Below are positions 8,965-18,236 of a stretch of DNA of 64,000 nt, in pieces. The notes under the pieces are model-generated. The model saw only the letters and a list, made by a program, of their open reading frames with translations, was not told where the DNA came from and made no database searches. How positions within the stretch are numbered: position 1 is the first letter of the stretch; each line of letters begins with the position of its first letter. The position numbers were made by a program, and so were the translations under genes. Source of the DNA: Acinetobacter celticus (GTDB lineage: Bacteria; Pseudomonadota; Gammaproteobacteria; Pseudomonadales; Moraxellaceae); assembly GCF_001707755.1 (NCBI RefSeq), contig NZ_MBDL01000008.1, positions 62,001-126,000 on the forward strand, given 5' to 3'.

Positions 8965-8982
8965 GCCCATAAGGAAATCGTG

Positions 8983-9987
8983 ATGACTTTAGAAATTAAA
9001 ACATCCAATTTAGAACCTATTCGTCAAACCTATGCCTATATCGAACGTCGTTTTGGTAAAAAACCTGCGACGCGTTATCAAGAAGTCAGTTTTGACATTC
9101 AAGGTGCGACCAATTTTCATTATCGCCCCTTATGGAAACCAGACAAAACGTTAAATGATCACACTCATACTGCTTTGCAAATGCAAGATTGGTATGCGTT
9201 TAAAGACCCACGCCAATTTTATTATGGTGCGTATGTGCAACATCGCGCGCGTTTACAAGACACGGCCGAAAGCAGTTATTCATTCTTTGAAAAACGTCAT
9301 TTGGTGGAAAACTTAAGTGATGAAGTGAAACAAAAAATCATCACTTGTTTATTACCATTTCGTTATGTCGAACAAACCGCCAACCTACACATGATGTCGG
9401 GTAGTGCTTACGGCTATGGCACAGTCATTACCCAAGCTTGTATTTTTGCAGCCATGGATCGTTTAGGCATGGCGCAATACCTGTCTCGAATTGGTTTACT
9501 TCTGGATGGCAATACAGGCGACTCATTACAGCAAGCCAAAGATGCTTGGATGAATGATGCCACTTGGCAACCACTACGTAAGCTGTGTGAGCAAAGCTTA
9601 ACGGAACACGATTGGTTCAAACTGTATGTCCTACAAAACTTACTCATCGACAGCTTAATTCAAGAATTGGTTTACGGCAAACTAGATCAATGGTTGGTTG
9701 AACACGGCGCACGCGATGTAGCAATGCTGACCGAATTTATGACGGACTGTTTAACCGATTTACGCAAATGGTCAGACCCTGTTTTAAAAACAGCGGTGGC
9801 TGAATCTGAAGAAAATAAAGCCTTAATTCAAGGTTGGATAGACACTCTGTTACCCGAAGTCACAGACGCTTTTAGTGCATGGGCAAATACGGCGCTTGGG
9901 ACTGCATCAATCGACAATGGCTTAGCCGTGATTGCAGAACGCAGTAAAAAAGCGGGTTTAACCCTCGAATTAGATTCAGTTGCATAA
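8983..9987 (+). CDS. mopL: phenol hydroxylase oxygenase beta subunit (P1, DmpL type)
   Basis: The 334-aa smaller oxygenase subunit of the multicomponent phenol 2-monooxygenase. It has a ferritin-like helical fold without the diiron ligands and pairs with the alpha subunit (MopN) and the gamma subunit (MopO). Recognisable family segments include YAYIERRFGKKPATRYQEV and YYGAYVQHRARLQDTAESSY. A GTG lies three bases upstream at 8980, but the ATG at 8983 has the better spacing from AAGGA. The gene begins 18 bases after mopK. Confidence 0.93.
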   Translation: MTLEIKTSNLEPIRQTYAYIERRFGKKPATRYQEVSFDIQGATNFHYRPLWKPDKTLNDHTHTALQMQDWYAFKDPRQFYYGAYVQHRARLQDTAESSYSFFEKRHLVENLSDEVKQKIITCLLPFRYVEQTANLHMMSGSAYGYGTVITQACIFAAMDRLGMAQYLSRIGLLLDGNTGDSLQQAKDAWMNDATWQPLRKLCEQSLTEHDWFKLYVLQNLLIDSLIQELVYGKLDQWLVEHGARDVAMLTEFMTDCLTDLRKWSDPVLKTAVAESEENKALIQGWIDTLLPEVTDAFSAWANTALGTASIDNGLAVIAERSKKAGLTLELDSVA

Positions 9988-9999
9988 GGATACGCAGAC

Positions 10000-10269
10000 A
10001 TGAGTTCAAAAGTTTATTTGGCACTACAAGATAACGATACTTCGCGCTACATCATTGAAGCGATTGAACAAGACAACCCTGAAGCCACTATTCAATATCT
10101 TCCTGCCATGATTCGTGTGGAAAATATTGGAAAATTAGTGGTTCGCGCTGAAACGGTTTCTGAAAAACTGGGACAGGATTGGGACATTCAAGAGCTACAA
10201 CTCAACATGATCACCTTAGGTGGCAACGTTGACGAAGATGACGACACTTTTACCTTGCAGTGGAATTAA
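10000..10269 (+). CDS. mopM: phenol hydroxylase regulatory/effector subunit P2 (DmpM type)
   Basis: The 89-aa cofactorless effector protein of the MmoB/DmpM family. It binds the oxygenase and tunes substrate access and oxygen activation at the diiron centre. The sequence AIEQDNPEATIQYLPAMIRV is typical of this family. It starts 12 bases after mopL with an AAGGA site and belongs to the same operon. Confidence 0.93.
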   Translation: MSSKVYLALQDNDTSRYIIEAIEQDNPEATIQYLPAMIRVENIGKLVVRAETVSEKLGQDWDIQELQLNMITLGGNVDEDDDTFTLQWN

Positions 10270-10329
10270 TCCCACACGGAAAAAATATCAGAAGCCAAGC
10301 GCTTCAACAGATTGAAAAGGATGATCAAG

Positions 10330-11868
10330 ATGAATAGCCAAGCAAAAAGTGCGACCAAAACTGCAACTAAAAAGCTCAATGCGAAAGACCGTTACCGTAT
10401 GTTGACCCGTGATCTAGATTGGGATTTTTCCTATGCAGATCGTAAAGAGGCTTTTCCTTACGAAGAATTTGAAGGGATTAAAATTACAGATTGGTCAAAA
10501 TGGGAAGACCCGTTCCGTTTAACCATGGACTCGTACTGGAAATATCAGGCAGAAAAAGAGAAAAAATTGTATGCCATTTTTGATGCATTTTCTCAAAATA
10601 ACGGTCAGATGAATGTCAGCAATGAACGCTATCTCAATGCCATTAAACTGTTCTTAACCGCAGTCACGCCACTGGAATATCAGGCGTATCAAGGTTATGC
10701 ACATGTCGGCCGCCAATTTAGCGGTATCGGTGCACGTATTGCATCACAAATGCAATCGATTGATGAGCTGCGTCATGTACAAACGCAAATTCATGCCATG
10801 AGCCATTACAACAAATTCTTTGATGGCTTCCAAGACTGGGCACACATGCATGACCGCGTTTGGTATCTGTCTGTACCAAAATCTTTCTTTGAAGATGCAC
10901 GTTCAGCAGGCCCATTCGAGTTCTTATTGGCGATTAGTTTCTCTTTTGAATATGTGCTGACCAACTTATTGTTTGTGCCGTTCATGTCAGGTGCGGCCTA
11001 TAACGGTGACATGGCCACTGTAACCTTTGGCTTTAGTGCACAGTCGGATGAAGCACGTCACATGACCTTAGGTTTGGAAATTGTCAAATTCTTACTGGAA
11101 CAGCATGAAGATAACGTGCCAATTGTTCAGGAATGGATTGATAAATGGTTCTGGCGTGGTACTCGCCTGCTGTCTATTGTCGGCATGATGATGGATTACA
11201 TGCTGCCAAATAAAGTCATGTCTTGGAAAGAAGCATGGGAAACCTATTTCGAAGAAGCGGGCGGTGCGTTATTTAAAGACCTCAGCCGTTACGGTATTCG
11301 TATGCCGAAATATTCAGACGTGATTGTGAAAGAAAAAGAGCATATTTCACATCAAGCATGGTGGATTTTCTATAACTTTGGCCATGCTGCTGGTTTCCAT
11401 ACCTGGATTCCAACCGATGAAGAAATGGATTGGTTATCTGAGAAATATCCAGATACTTTTGATAAATATTACCGTCCAAAATGGGAATTGGCGCGTAAGT
11501 TAGAAGCTGAAGGTAAACGCTTCTATAGCAATGGCTTACCGCAACTGTGCCAAATCTGTCAGATTCCAATGACCTTTACGGAAATGGATGGCGACCCGAC
11601 TATGTTTAGCTACCGCGACAGTATTTATAAAGGTGAGCGTTACCACACCTGTTCAGACGGCTGTCATGACATTTTTGAACGTGAACCTGAAAAATATATT
11701 CAAGCGTGGTTGCCAGTGAACCAAATTTTACAAGGCAACTGTGGTGGTCCAGATTTAGAAAGCATTTTACGTGACTATTACAACTTTAACGTCGGTGCAG
11801 ACAACCTTGATATTGAAGGTTCTCCAGACCAAGAACGTTGGAGAAAATGGAAAGGTCAAACCGCTTAA
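10330..11868 (+). CDS. mopN: phenol hydroxylase oxygenase alpha subunit (P3, DmpN type), diiron
   Basis: The 512-aa catalytic subunit that inserts oxygen ortho to the phenol hydroxyl to give catechol. Two E/DExRH diiron half-sites are visible, SIDELRHVQ and SDEARHMTLG. A C-terminal cysteine-bearing segment is also present (LCQICQIP, then CSDGCHDIFE). The open frame extends upstream to a TTG at 10312. I take the ATG at 10330, nine bases after AAAAGG; the ATG at 10321 is possible. It is highly similar from memory to DmpN of Pseudomonas throughout. Confidence 0.95.
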   Translation: MNSQAKSATKTATKKLNAKDRYRMLTRDLDWDFSYADRKEAFPYEEFEGIKITDWSKWEDPFRLTMDSYWKYQAEKEKKLYAIFDAFSQNNGQMNVSNERYLNAIKLFLTAVTPLEYQAYQGYAHVGRQFSGIGARIASQMQSIDELRHVQTQIHAMSHYNKFFDGFQDWAHMHDRVWYLSVPKSFFEDARSAGPFEFLLAISFSFEYVLTNLLFVPFMSGAAYNGDMATVTFGFSAQSDEARHMTLGLEIVKFLLEQHEDNVPIVQEWIDKWFWRGTRLLSIVGMMMDYMLPNKVMSWKEAWETYFEEAGGALFKDLSRYGIRMPKYSDVIVKEKEHISHQAWWIFYNFGHAAGFHTWIPTDEEMDWLSEKYPDTFDKYYRPKWELARKLEAEGKRFYSNGLPQLCQICQIPMTFTEMDGDPTMFSYRDSIYKGERYHTCSDGCHDIFEREPEKYIQAWLPVNQILQGNCGGPDLESILRDYYNFNVGADNLDIEGSPDQERWRKWKGQTA

Positions 11869-11944
11869 AGAATAAAGGATCAGAAGTCATCTCATGAATA
11901 AAAATTTCGGGATGGCTTCACACAAGGAATTTAGGAGTTTTCTC

Positions 11945-12310
11945 ATGCCAGTACAAGCCATTCAACAACATTATGAATTTGATGCACGTGATGCACAAAA
12001 AAATTACGGCGACAACATGTTGCTCTATGTAGGGTGGGATAATCACACTCTCTTTTGTGCGGCGCATGCTTTTGTAGTATCACCACAACAAAGCTTACAA
12101 GACTTAATTGATCAGCAAATTCAGGTAGGCTTCAATCAACATCCAGACTTTGAACATATCAATTGGTCAACCGTACAATTCACTTTGAATCGTCAACTTT
12201 TAACAGATATAGATTTTTCTAAAAGCTTGGCTGATTTAGGTTTTGATCATAAATCTCTACTGCGTTTTGTGACGCCCGGTTTAAATGGCTACAACGGCAC
12301 GCATGTATAA
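11945..12310 (+). CDS. mopO: phenol hydroxylase gamma subunit (P4, DmpO type)
   Basis: The 121-aa third subunit of the (alpha-beta-gamma)2 oxygenase. The LYVGWDNHTLFCA segment and the C-terminal LGFDHKSLLRFVTPG match the DmpO family. The frame is open from 11894, but the ATG at 11945 has a perfect AGGAG seven bases away and gives the usual family length of about 120 residues. Confidence 0.92.
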   Translation: MPVQAIQQHYEFDARDAQKNYGDNMLLYVGWDNHTLFCAAHAFVVSPQQSLQDLIDQQIQVGFNQHPDFEHINWSTVQFTLNRQLLTDIDFSKSLADLGFDHKSLLRFVTPGLNGYNGTHV

Positions 12311-12322
12311 GGGAGAAACATC

Positions 12323-13384
12323 ATGAGTTATCAAGTCACGATTGAACCTGTGGGCATGACCATTGAAGTCGAAGAAAATCAAACCATTTTAGACGCAGCT
12401 TTACGTCAAGGCGTTTGGTTACCCTTTGCCTGTGGGCACGGCACATGTGGCACCTGTAAAGTTCAAGTCACTGACGGTTTTTATGATGTCGGTGAAGCCT
12501 CCCCTTTTGCGCTGATGGATATTGAGCGTGAAGAAAATAAAGTCCTCGCCTGTTGCTGTAAACCTGAATCTGACATGGTGATTGAAGCCGATGTCGATGA
12601 AGATGAGGATTTCTTAGGCTATTTAATCCAAGACTATCAAGCCAAAGTTTTAGAGATCACACAACTGTCACCGACCATTAAAGGGCTACGTTTACAGATT
12701 GACCGTCCAATGGAGTTTCAGGCTGGGCAATACATCAATCTTCAATTACCAAATATTGAAGGAACACGCGCATTTTCTATCGCGAACTCGCCAAGTGAAG
12801 AAGGCATTATTGAACTCCATATTCGTCAAGTACAAGGCGGTGCAGCCACCACTTATGTGCATGAAACCCTACAAGTAGGCGATGAACTGGAGGTTTCTGG
12901 GCCATATGGACAATTCTTTGTCCGTAAATCCGATGAAAAAGATGCCATTTTTATTGCAGGTGGCTCAGGTTTATCTAGCCCACAATCGATGATTTTGGAT
13001 CTATTGGAACAAGGTGATAACCGTACTATTTATTTGTTCCAAGGTGCGCGTGATGTTTCTGAACTGTATAACCATGAAATCTTTGAAAATCTTGTGAAGG
13101 ACTACCCTAACTTCCGCTACATTCCAGCACTGAATGCACCCAAAGCAGAAGATCACTGGACAGGATTTACAGGTTTTGTACACGAAGCCGTGGCAGATTA
13201 TTTTGAACATAAATGCAGTGGTCATAAAGCCTATTTATGTGGCCCACCACCCATGATTGATGCTGCCATTTCGACTTTAATGCAAAGTCGCCTATTTGAA
13301 AAAGATATTCATACCGAGCGTTTCTTAAGTGCCGCTGATGGCGCTTCTGACCAATCTCGTTCAGCTTTATTTAGGCATATTTAA
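12323..13384 (+). CDS. mopP: phenol hydroxylase reductase (P5, DmpP type), FAD and [2Fe-2S]
   Basis: A 353-aa reductase that passes electrons from NADH through FAD and a plant-type [2Fe-2S] cluster to the oxygenase. The N-terminal ferredoxin domain (about residues 1-90) shows the cluster cysteines in CGHGTCGTCKVQV and the later CCCKPE. The FAD domain has RAFSIANSPSE. The NAD domain has FIAGGSGLSSP and ends near YLCGPPPMIDAA. It is the last gene of the operon; no catechol dioxygenase gene follows. Confidence 0.95.
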   Translation: MSYQVTIEPVGMTIEVEENQTILDAALRQGVWLPFACGHGTCGTCKVQVTDGFYDVGEASPFALMDIEREENKVLACCCKPESDMVIEADVDEDEDFLGYLIQDYQAKVLEITQLSPTIKGLRLQIDRPMEFQAGQYINLQLPNIEGTRAFSIANSPSEEGIIELHIRQVQGGAATTYVHETLQVGDELEVSGPYGQFFVRKSDEKDAIFIAGGSGLSSPQSMILDLLEQGDNRTIYLFQGARDVSELYNHEIFENLVKDYPNFRYIPALNAPKAEDHWTGFTGFVHEAVADYFEHKCSGHKAYLCGPPPMIDAAISTLMQSRLFEKDIHTERFLSAADGASDQSRSALFRHI

Positions 13385-13712
13385 GCATTTATATCATGGC
13401 TGATATCTCAGATACTGTTGAATATCAAAAATCGTTTGCTCACTATCGCAATGATCTGTTTCATCATCGTTACAGGTCATTTCATTCCATTTTTAATACA
13501 TCAAAGGAGCTGATGAAACATCCATAAATAAACCCGCTGATTAAACCAAGAGATGTAAATACAACTAGTTCATCGTTTTTTAGCCAGTAAAAGCGATTGA
13601 AACACATGAAATTTAATACCGAGTTCTTAGAAAACTGAACTCAAGCGCCAATTTCTGACATAGAACGTCGCGACACAAATAACTGATTTTTGTTCATAAA
13701 AAAGGAATTCTT
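13385..13712. other. intergenic region between mopP and the sulfatase gene
   Basis: 328 bases with no convincing gene. A 43-codon open frame at 13396-13527 lacks a ribosome binding site. No clear terminator for the mop operon was found. An AAAAAAGGA site precedes the sulfatase ATG at the right-hand end. Confidence 0.5.
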
Positions 13713-15431
13713 ATGAAATTTAAACAAATAGCGTTGGCATGCTTTATTCCAACCTTATTACTGAATAGCACAGCTTTTGCAGCGCAAACACAAAAACCAA
13801 ATATCTTACTGATTGTTGCCGATGATTTAGGTTTCTCTGATACAGAACCGTTTGGTGGAGAAATACATACACCTAATCTTAAAAAGCTAGCCACTCAAGG
13901 GGCTGTCCTTTCTAATTTCTATGCGGGCCCGACCTGCTCTGTCACTCGTTCCATGCTACTGACTGGCAATGACAACCACCAAGCGGGCATTGGCTCTATG
14001 AGTGAGTTTTTACAACCCGAGCAAAAAGGTAAACTGGGTTATGAAGGTCGCTTAAATGATAAAGTCATTACCATTGCGGAAGTCTTAAAGCAAAATGGAT
14101 ATGCAACGTTCATGGCAGGAAAATGGCACTTAGGTGGAACACCTGAAAGCATTCCTAGCGCACGTGGCTTCTCTAACTCTTTTGCCCTTCTCCAAGGTGG
14201 AGCCGCACATTTTGACTCTAGCCCAATGTTCCCGGGCAACTATAAAGCGCGCTACTTAAATAATGGAAAAGAAGAAGCCTTACCTGAAAAATTTTATTCA
14301 TCTGATTTTTATACAGATAAAATGATTTCTTATCTCAAAGATCATCGGGAAAAGAATCAGCCTTTCTTTGCCTATTTGGCCTACACAGCACCACATTGGC
14401 CATTACAAGCACCCGATCAATATTTAAAGAAATATGAGCATGCCTATACCGAAGGCTATGACAAAATTCGTGAAGCGCGCTTTAAAAAACTACTTAAACT
14501 TGGTGTTATTCCAGCCAATGCAAAAATTAACGACCCATTGCTTGGCGTCTTCAAAAACTGGAATCAGCTAAATGCACAACAAAAAGCTGAGCAAGTCAAA
14601 ACCATGCAAGTGTACGCAGCAATGATTGATAATCTTGATCATAATATTGGTCGTGTATTAAATTACCTACAATCAACTAAAGACTTAGATAATACTGTGG
14701 TTTTATTTATGTCAGATAATGGTGCTGAGTCTGCCAGCCCAGAATCTTTAGGTACCACTGAAGATAAGGAAGGTATTGCGGCTTGGGTCAACGAGAACTT
14801 TGATAATCGCTTAGAAAATATGGGTAAAAAAGGTTCTTATGTCACTTTGGGGCCACAATGGGCTCAAGTGGCTTCGACTCCACTGCCTTATTTTAAAAGC
14901 TTCTTAGCCGATGGCGGTATCCATGTTCCAGCCATTATTCGCTACCCTAAAATGGTCAAAGCCAATTCAGTTCAAAAGAATCTGCTTCATGTTTCTGACT
15001 TTGTGCCGACTGTTCTTGAACTGACTGAAACAACGCGTCCAACAACAAATGGCAACCAGACACTTATTCCAATGCAAGGACAATCCTTTATTTCTGTATT
15101 TAAAGGAAAAACTCTTCCTGAACGTGCCATTGGATGGGAATTCAATAATAAGAAATCACTCTATAAAGGCGATTGGAGTATTCGTTTTGAAGAACCACCT
15201 TACGGTACGGGTCAGTGGGAATTATACAATCGTAAAGATGATCCGACTTTAAAACAGAGTATCGCAACGCAATATCCTAAAAAATTAAATGAATTGGTTA
15301 AAGATTGGGAAGCCTATGCACAACGCGTTGGTGTTGTTTCAGCCCCTGTCAGATACCGTTATGGGCAAATGAATTGCTTTTATGGTAAATGTATAGGCCC
15401 TGAAGAAATTAAGAACCTGTCAAATCCATAA
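13713..15431 (+). CDS. exported arylsulfatase (type I, AtsA-like)
   Basis: A 572-aa sulfatase that hydrolyses sulfate esters. A Sec-type signal peptide ends near residue 24 (FAA before QTQKPN). The metal-binding Asp pair is in NILLIVADDLGFSD. The nucleophile motif is C75-S-V-T-R79, followed by SMLLTG. The canonical form is C-x-P-x-R, so position +2 is Val instead of Pro. Further active-site landmarks are AGKWHLGG and MSDNGAES. Overall resemblance to Pseudomonas AtsA is strong, but that enzyme has no such signal peptide. The next gene encodes the likely activating enzyme. Substrate is unknown; aryl sulfates fit the neighbouring phenol operon. Confidence 0.9.
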   Translation: MKFKQIALACFIPTLLLNSTAFAAQTQKPNILLIVADDLGFSDTEPFGGEIHTPNLKKLATQGAVLSNFYAGPTCSVTRSMLLTGNDNHQAGIGSMSEFLQPEQKGKLGYEGRLNDKVITIAEVLKQNGYATFMAGKWHLGGTPESIPSARGFSNSFALLQGGAAHFDSSPMFPGNYKARYLNNGKEEALPEKFYSSDFYTDKMISYLKDHREKNQPFFAYLAYTAPHWPLQAPDQYLKKYEHAYTEGYDKIREARFKKLLKLGVIPANAKINDPLLGVFKNWNQLNAQQKAEQVKTMQVYAAMIDNLDHNIGRVLNYLQSTKDLDNTVVLFMSDNGAESASPESLGTTEDKEGIAAWVNENFDNRLENMGKKGSYVTLGPQWAQVASTPLPYFKSFLADGGIHVPAIIRYPKMVKANSVQKNLLHVSDFVPTVLELTETTRPTTNGNQTLIPMQGQSFISVFKGKTLPERAIGWEFNNKKSLYKGDWSIRFEEPPYGTGQWELYNRKDDPTLKQSIATQYPKKLNELVKDWEAYAQRVGVVSAPVRYRYGQMNCFYGKCIGPEEIKNLSNP

Positions 15432-15464
15432 TTGACATACACAGATAACAAGGATGTTAACGTG

Positions 15465-16454
15465 ATGTATAAATCTACAATTTTATGTATATCGGTTGTG
15501 CTTGCTTTACAAGGATGTTCATCAAGCCATCAACCCAAAGTACAAGACGGGCAAAACGTACCGACTTTAGGAAATTTACAAAGTTGTCAAAAGTATAGCG
15601 GGTTACCTGAAAAATGGTCTCAAGACCCACTTTCTGGCATGGTTAAAATTCAAGGCGGAAGTTATAGCATTGGTAATAATGAGGCTTATCCAGAAGAAAA
15701 GTCCCTACTCAATAGCACCCGTAACGTCGCTGATTTTTATATCGATGCAACAGAAGTCACCAATGCCCAGTTTCAATCCTTTGTAGATGCAACGGGTTAT
15801 ATCACAGAAGCTGAAACTCAAAATGAAGCTGCGGTATTTACTCAACCAAATGAAAAGGTCGCTGATTTAAAATGGTGGAAATTAGAAAAAAATATCAGTT
15901 GGAAAAACCCTTGGGGTACTCAGTCCTCTCGTAAAATACTTCCCAATGAACCCGTTCGGTATATTACTTTAAATGATGCTTTAAAATATGCAGCATGGCG
16001 CGGTACAGAATTACCGACGGAAGAACAATGGGAATATGCAGCCAAAGCATTTAGTCCTGAGCGAGATGTATCCTCACATCAACATCAAATTGATGCCAAT
16101 GTATGGCAAGGAGAATTCCCTTATCAAAATGACAAAAAAGATGGTTTTTCTGATGTGGCACCAGTTGGTTGCTTTCCAGCCAATGGCTTTGGTTTATTTG
16201 ACATGATTGGCAATGTTTGGGAACTCACCCGAACACCTTTTACTGGTTCACATGATGATGACCATCTTGGGACGCAAGCTCAACTCTCTTCACGAACAGC
16301 CTCACAATATTCGGCTTACACTATTAAAGGTGGCTCTTATTTATGTGCTTCAAATTATTGCGCCAGATACAGAGCAACATCCAGACAACCACAAGAATAT
16401 AATCTTGCAATTAGTCATGTTGGTTTTAGAACCGTTAAAAACGCGCAAGAATGA
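15465..16454 (+). CDS. lipoprotein formylglycine-generating enzyme (SUMF1/FGE family)
   Basis: A 329-aa protein with a lipoprotein signal (LALQGC, modified Cys near residue 18, followed by Ser residues that favour the outer membrane). An FGE-sulfatase domain follows from about residue 55. Typical segments are FYIDATEVTNAQFQSFV, RGTELPTEEQWEYAA and FDMIGNVWELT. The two active-site cysteines of FGE are conserved with correct spacing in GGSYLCASNYCARYR (about Cys294 and Cys299), so it is likely a true oxidase and not only a fold relative. A GTG three bases upstream is an alternative start; AAGGA lies 7-10 bases away. It starts 33 bases after the sulfatase stop. Confidence 0.85.
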   Translation: MYKSTILCISVVLALQGCSSSHQPKVQDGQNVPTLGNLQSCQKYSGLPEKWSQDPLSGMVKIQGGSYSIGNNEAYPEEKSLLNSTRNVADFYIDATEVTNAQFQSFVDATGYITEAETQNEAAVFTQPNEKVADLKWWKLEKNISWKNPWGTQSSRKILPNEPVRYITLNDALKYAAWRGTELPTEEQWEYAAKAFSPERDVSSHQHQIDANVWQGEFPYQNDKKDGFSDVAPVGCFPANGFGLFDMIGNVWELTRTPFTGSHDDDHLGTQAQLSSRTASQYSAYTIKGGSYLCASNYCARYRATSRQPQEYNLAISHVGFRTVKNAQE

Positions 16455-16628
16455 AACTATTTTAGTAGATTCGTATTGGAATAGAGGAAAAACTTAGACT
16501 TCAGCGTTAAGCCTATCCAAAAGTTTACATCTAATGGATAAAAAGGATGATTCAGCCATAAACGATATGGATAAATATCTAAGATATTCTATGGAAAAAC
16601 CCATTCTATTTAAAAAATCCAAAGTAAA

Positions 16629-16651
16629 AAGGAACCTATTATTGGTTCCTT
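16629..16651 (-). terminator. terminator downstream of aspA
   Basis: The stem AAGGAACC/GGTTCCTT with a 7-base loop is followed on the minus strand by a TTTTT run. It lies 36 bases beyond the aspA stop. Confidence 0.75.
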
Positions 16652-16686
16652 GTTACATATATACACCGATTAATTCAAACTGATAA

Positions 16687-18102
16687 TTAAGCACATTGCT
16701 TAGGCTGTACCATATTATTAACAGCTAACACATCTGCCAAAATTTGCTCTGAAAGTAAATTTTCGGCTTTAATTAACGCCAAAACGCTTTGACCTGATTC
16801 ATTGGCTTGTTTCGCAATACGAGTTGTCGTTTCATAACCCAAATACGGGTTCAACGCGGTAATAATACCAATTGAATTTTCGACCAAGGCCTGACAATGT
16901 TCAGCATTGGCACGTATATTTTCAATACATTTATGTTGGAACATCTGCATGGCTTTGCCTAATAAGTCGATAGATTCGAACAGTTTGAACGCAATCAAAG
17001 GCTCCATGGCATTTAGTTGTAATTGCCCCGCTTCTGCAGCCAGAGTAATTGCCAAATCATTAGCAATAACTTGAAAACACACCAAATTCATTGCTTCTGG
17101 AATAACGGGATTAACTTTACCGGGCATAATTGAACTCCCCGGTTGACGGGGTTCTAAATGAATTTCATTTAAACCTGCGCGAGGCCCACTCGAAAGTAAA
17201 CGTAAGTCATTCGAAATTTTTGATAGTTTAATAGCTGTACGTTTTAACAAGCTCGACAATAAAACGAAATCACCCATATCTGAAGTTGCTTCAATTAAAT
17301 CGGGTGCGCTACTCATATTTCGTTGCGTCATTTCTGATAATGAGGCAATCGCATACTCACGATATTGAACTTCGGTATTGATGCCTGTTCCAATGGCAGT
17401 CCCGCCCAAATTCACAACACTTAAAGCATCAGGCATGATTTGATTGAGTTTATTCAAATCATTTTGTAGTGTGGTTGCAAAAGCGCCAAACTCTTGCCCC
17501 AAAGTCATTGGTACAGCATCTTGTAATTGAGTACGACCCATTTTTAAAATATGAGCGAACTCATCTGACTTATTTTTAAAACTTTGAATTAAGTTTTTAA
17601 ATGGCGTATTTAATTGATCTATTGCAGAAATCAACCCAACTTTAATGGCTGTTGGATAAACGTCATTTGTAGATTGAGACATATTCACATCATTATTTGG
17701 ATGTAAATATTGATACTCACCTTTTAAATGTTCTAAATATTCTAAACCAATATTAGCAAGAACTTCATTGATATTCATATTAGTTGAAGTACCCGCACCA
17801 CCTTGAATCATATCAATTGGAAATTGATCATGATATTGATTATTCAAAATTTGTTGGCAAGCATATTGAATGGCATTATTTTTATTTTCATCAAGATTAT
17901 TTAATTTAAAATTCGCATGCGCACATGCAGATTTAACCATTGCAAGTGCTTTAATAAAAACAGGAAATTGACTGAGTTTATTTTGACTTAAATTAAAGTT
18001 TTCCATTGCTCTTAAGGTTTGGACACCATAATAGCAATGAGCAGGAATTTCTTTATAACCCAATAAATCTTTTTCGGTGCGTGTATTCATCTTGATATTC
18101 AT
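16687..18102 (-). CDS. aspA: aspartate ammonia-lyase
   Basis: A 471-aa member of the fumarase/aspartase superfamily that deaminates L-aspartate to fumarate and ammonia. The superfamily signature GSSIMPGKVNP is present. The substrate-loop segment reads SQSTNDVYPTA, as in aspartases, and the N-terminus (EKDLLGYKEIPAHCYYGV) also resembles AspA more than FumC. An alternative ATG lies 12 bases downstream. It diverges from a LysR gene across an intergenic region holding a 15-bp palindrome that recurs at the dicarboxylate transporter. Together they suggest aspartate use as a carbon and nitrogen source. Confidence 0.88.
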   Translation of the reverse strand: MNIKMNTRTEKDLLGYKEIPAHCYYGVQTLRAMENFNLSQNKLSQFPVFIKALAMVKSACAHANFKLNNLDENKNNAIQYACQQILNNQYHDQFPIDMIQGGAGTSTNMNINEVLANIGLEYLEHLKGEYQYLHPNNDVNMSQSTNDVYPTAIKVGLISAIDQLNTPFKNLIQSFKNKSDEFAHILKMGRTQLQDAVPMTLGQEFGAFATTLQNDLNKLNQIMPDALSVVNLGGTAIGTGINTEVQYREYAIASLSEMTQRNMSSAPDLIEATSDMGDFVLLSSLLKRTAIKLSKISNDLRLLSSGPRAGLNEIHLEPRQPGSSIMPGKVNPVIPEAMNLVCFQVIANDLAITLAAEAGQLQLNAMEPLIAFKLFESIDLLGKAMQMFQHKCIENIRANAEHCQALVENSIGIITALNPYLGYETTTRIAKQANESGQSVLALIKAENLLSEQILADVLAVNNMVQPKQCA

Positions 18103-18180
18103 TTAATTAGACTCTTGTTTCCTATACATTCATCTTAGAGTGCGGGCTACTTTTTTTCTAATGTAAAAAAATATTACTGC

Positions 18181-18195
18181 ATGCATTTTTTGCAT
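18181..18195. promoter_or_regulatory. 15-bp palindrome, candidate LysR operator (copy 1)
   Basis: ATGCATTTTTTGCAT has arms ATGCA/TGCAT around five A:T pairs and fits T-N11-A. Its complement is identical over all 15 bases to the site at 20877. It lies 79 bases before aspA and 41 before the LysR gene, the usual place for a LysR site in a divergent pair. Confidence 0.65.
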
Positions 18196-18236
18196 AATAG
18201 ATTATAATTCATAAAAGCATGTATTAAGGATTGATG

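Noticed and set aside
13396..13527. 43-codon open frame between mopP and the sulfatase gene
   Set aside because: No ribosome binding site and no recognisable sequence; could equally be chance.
16207..16497. 96-codon plus-strand frame overlapping the end of the FGE gene
   Set aside because: It is in another frame of a well-supported gene and has no start signal.
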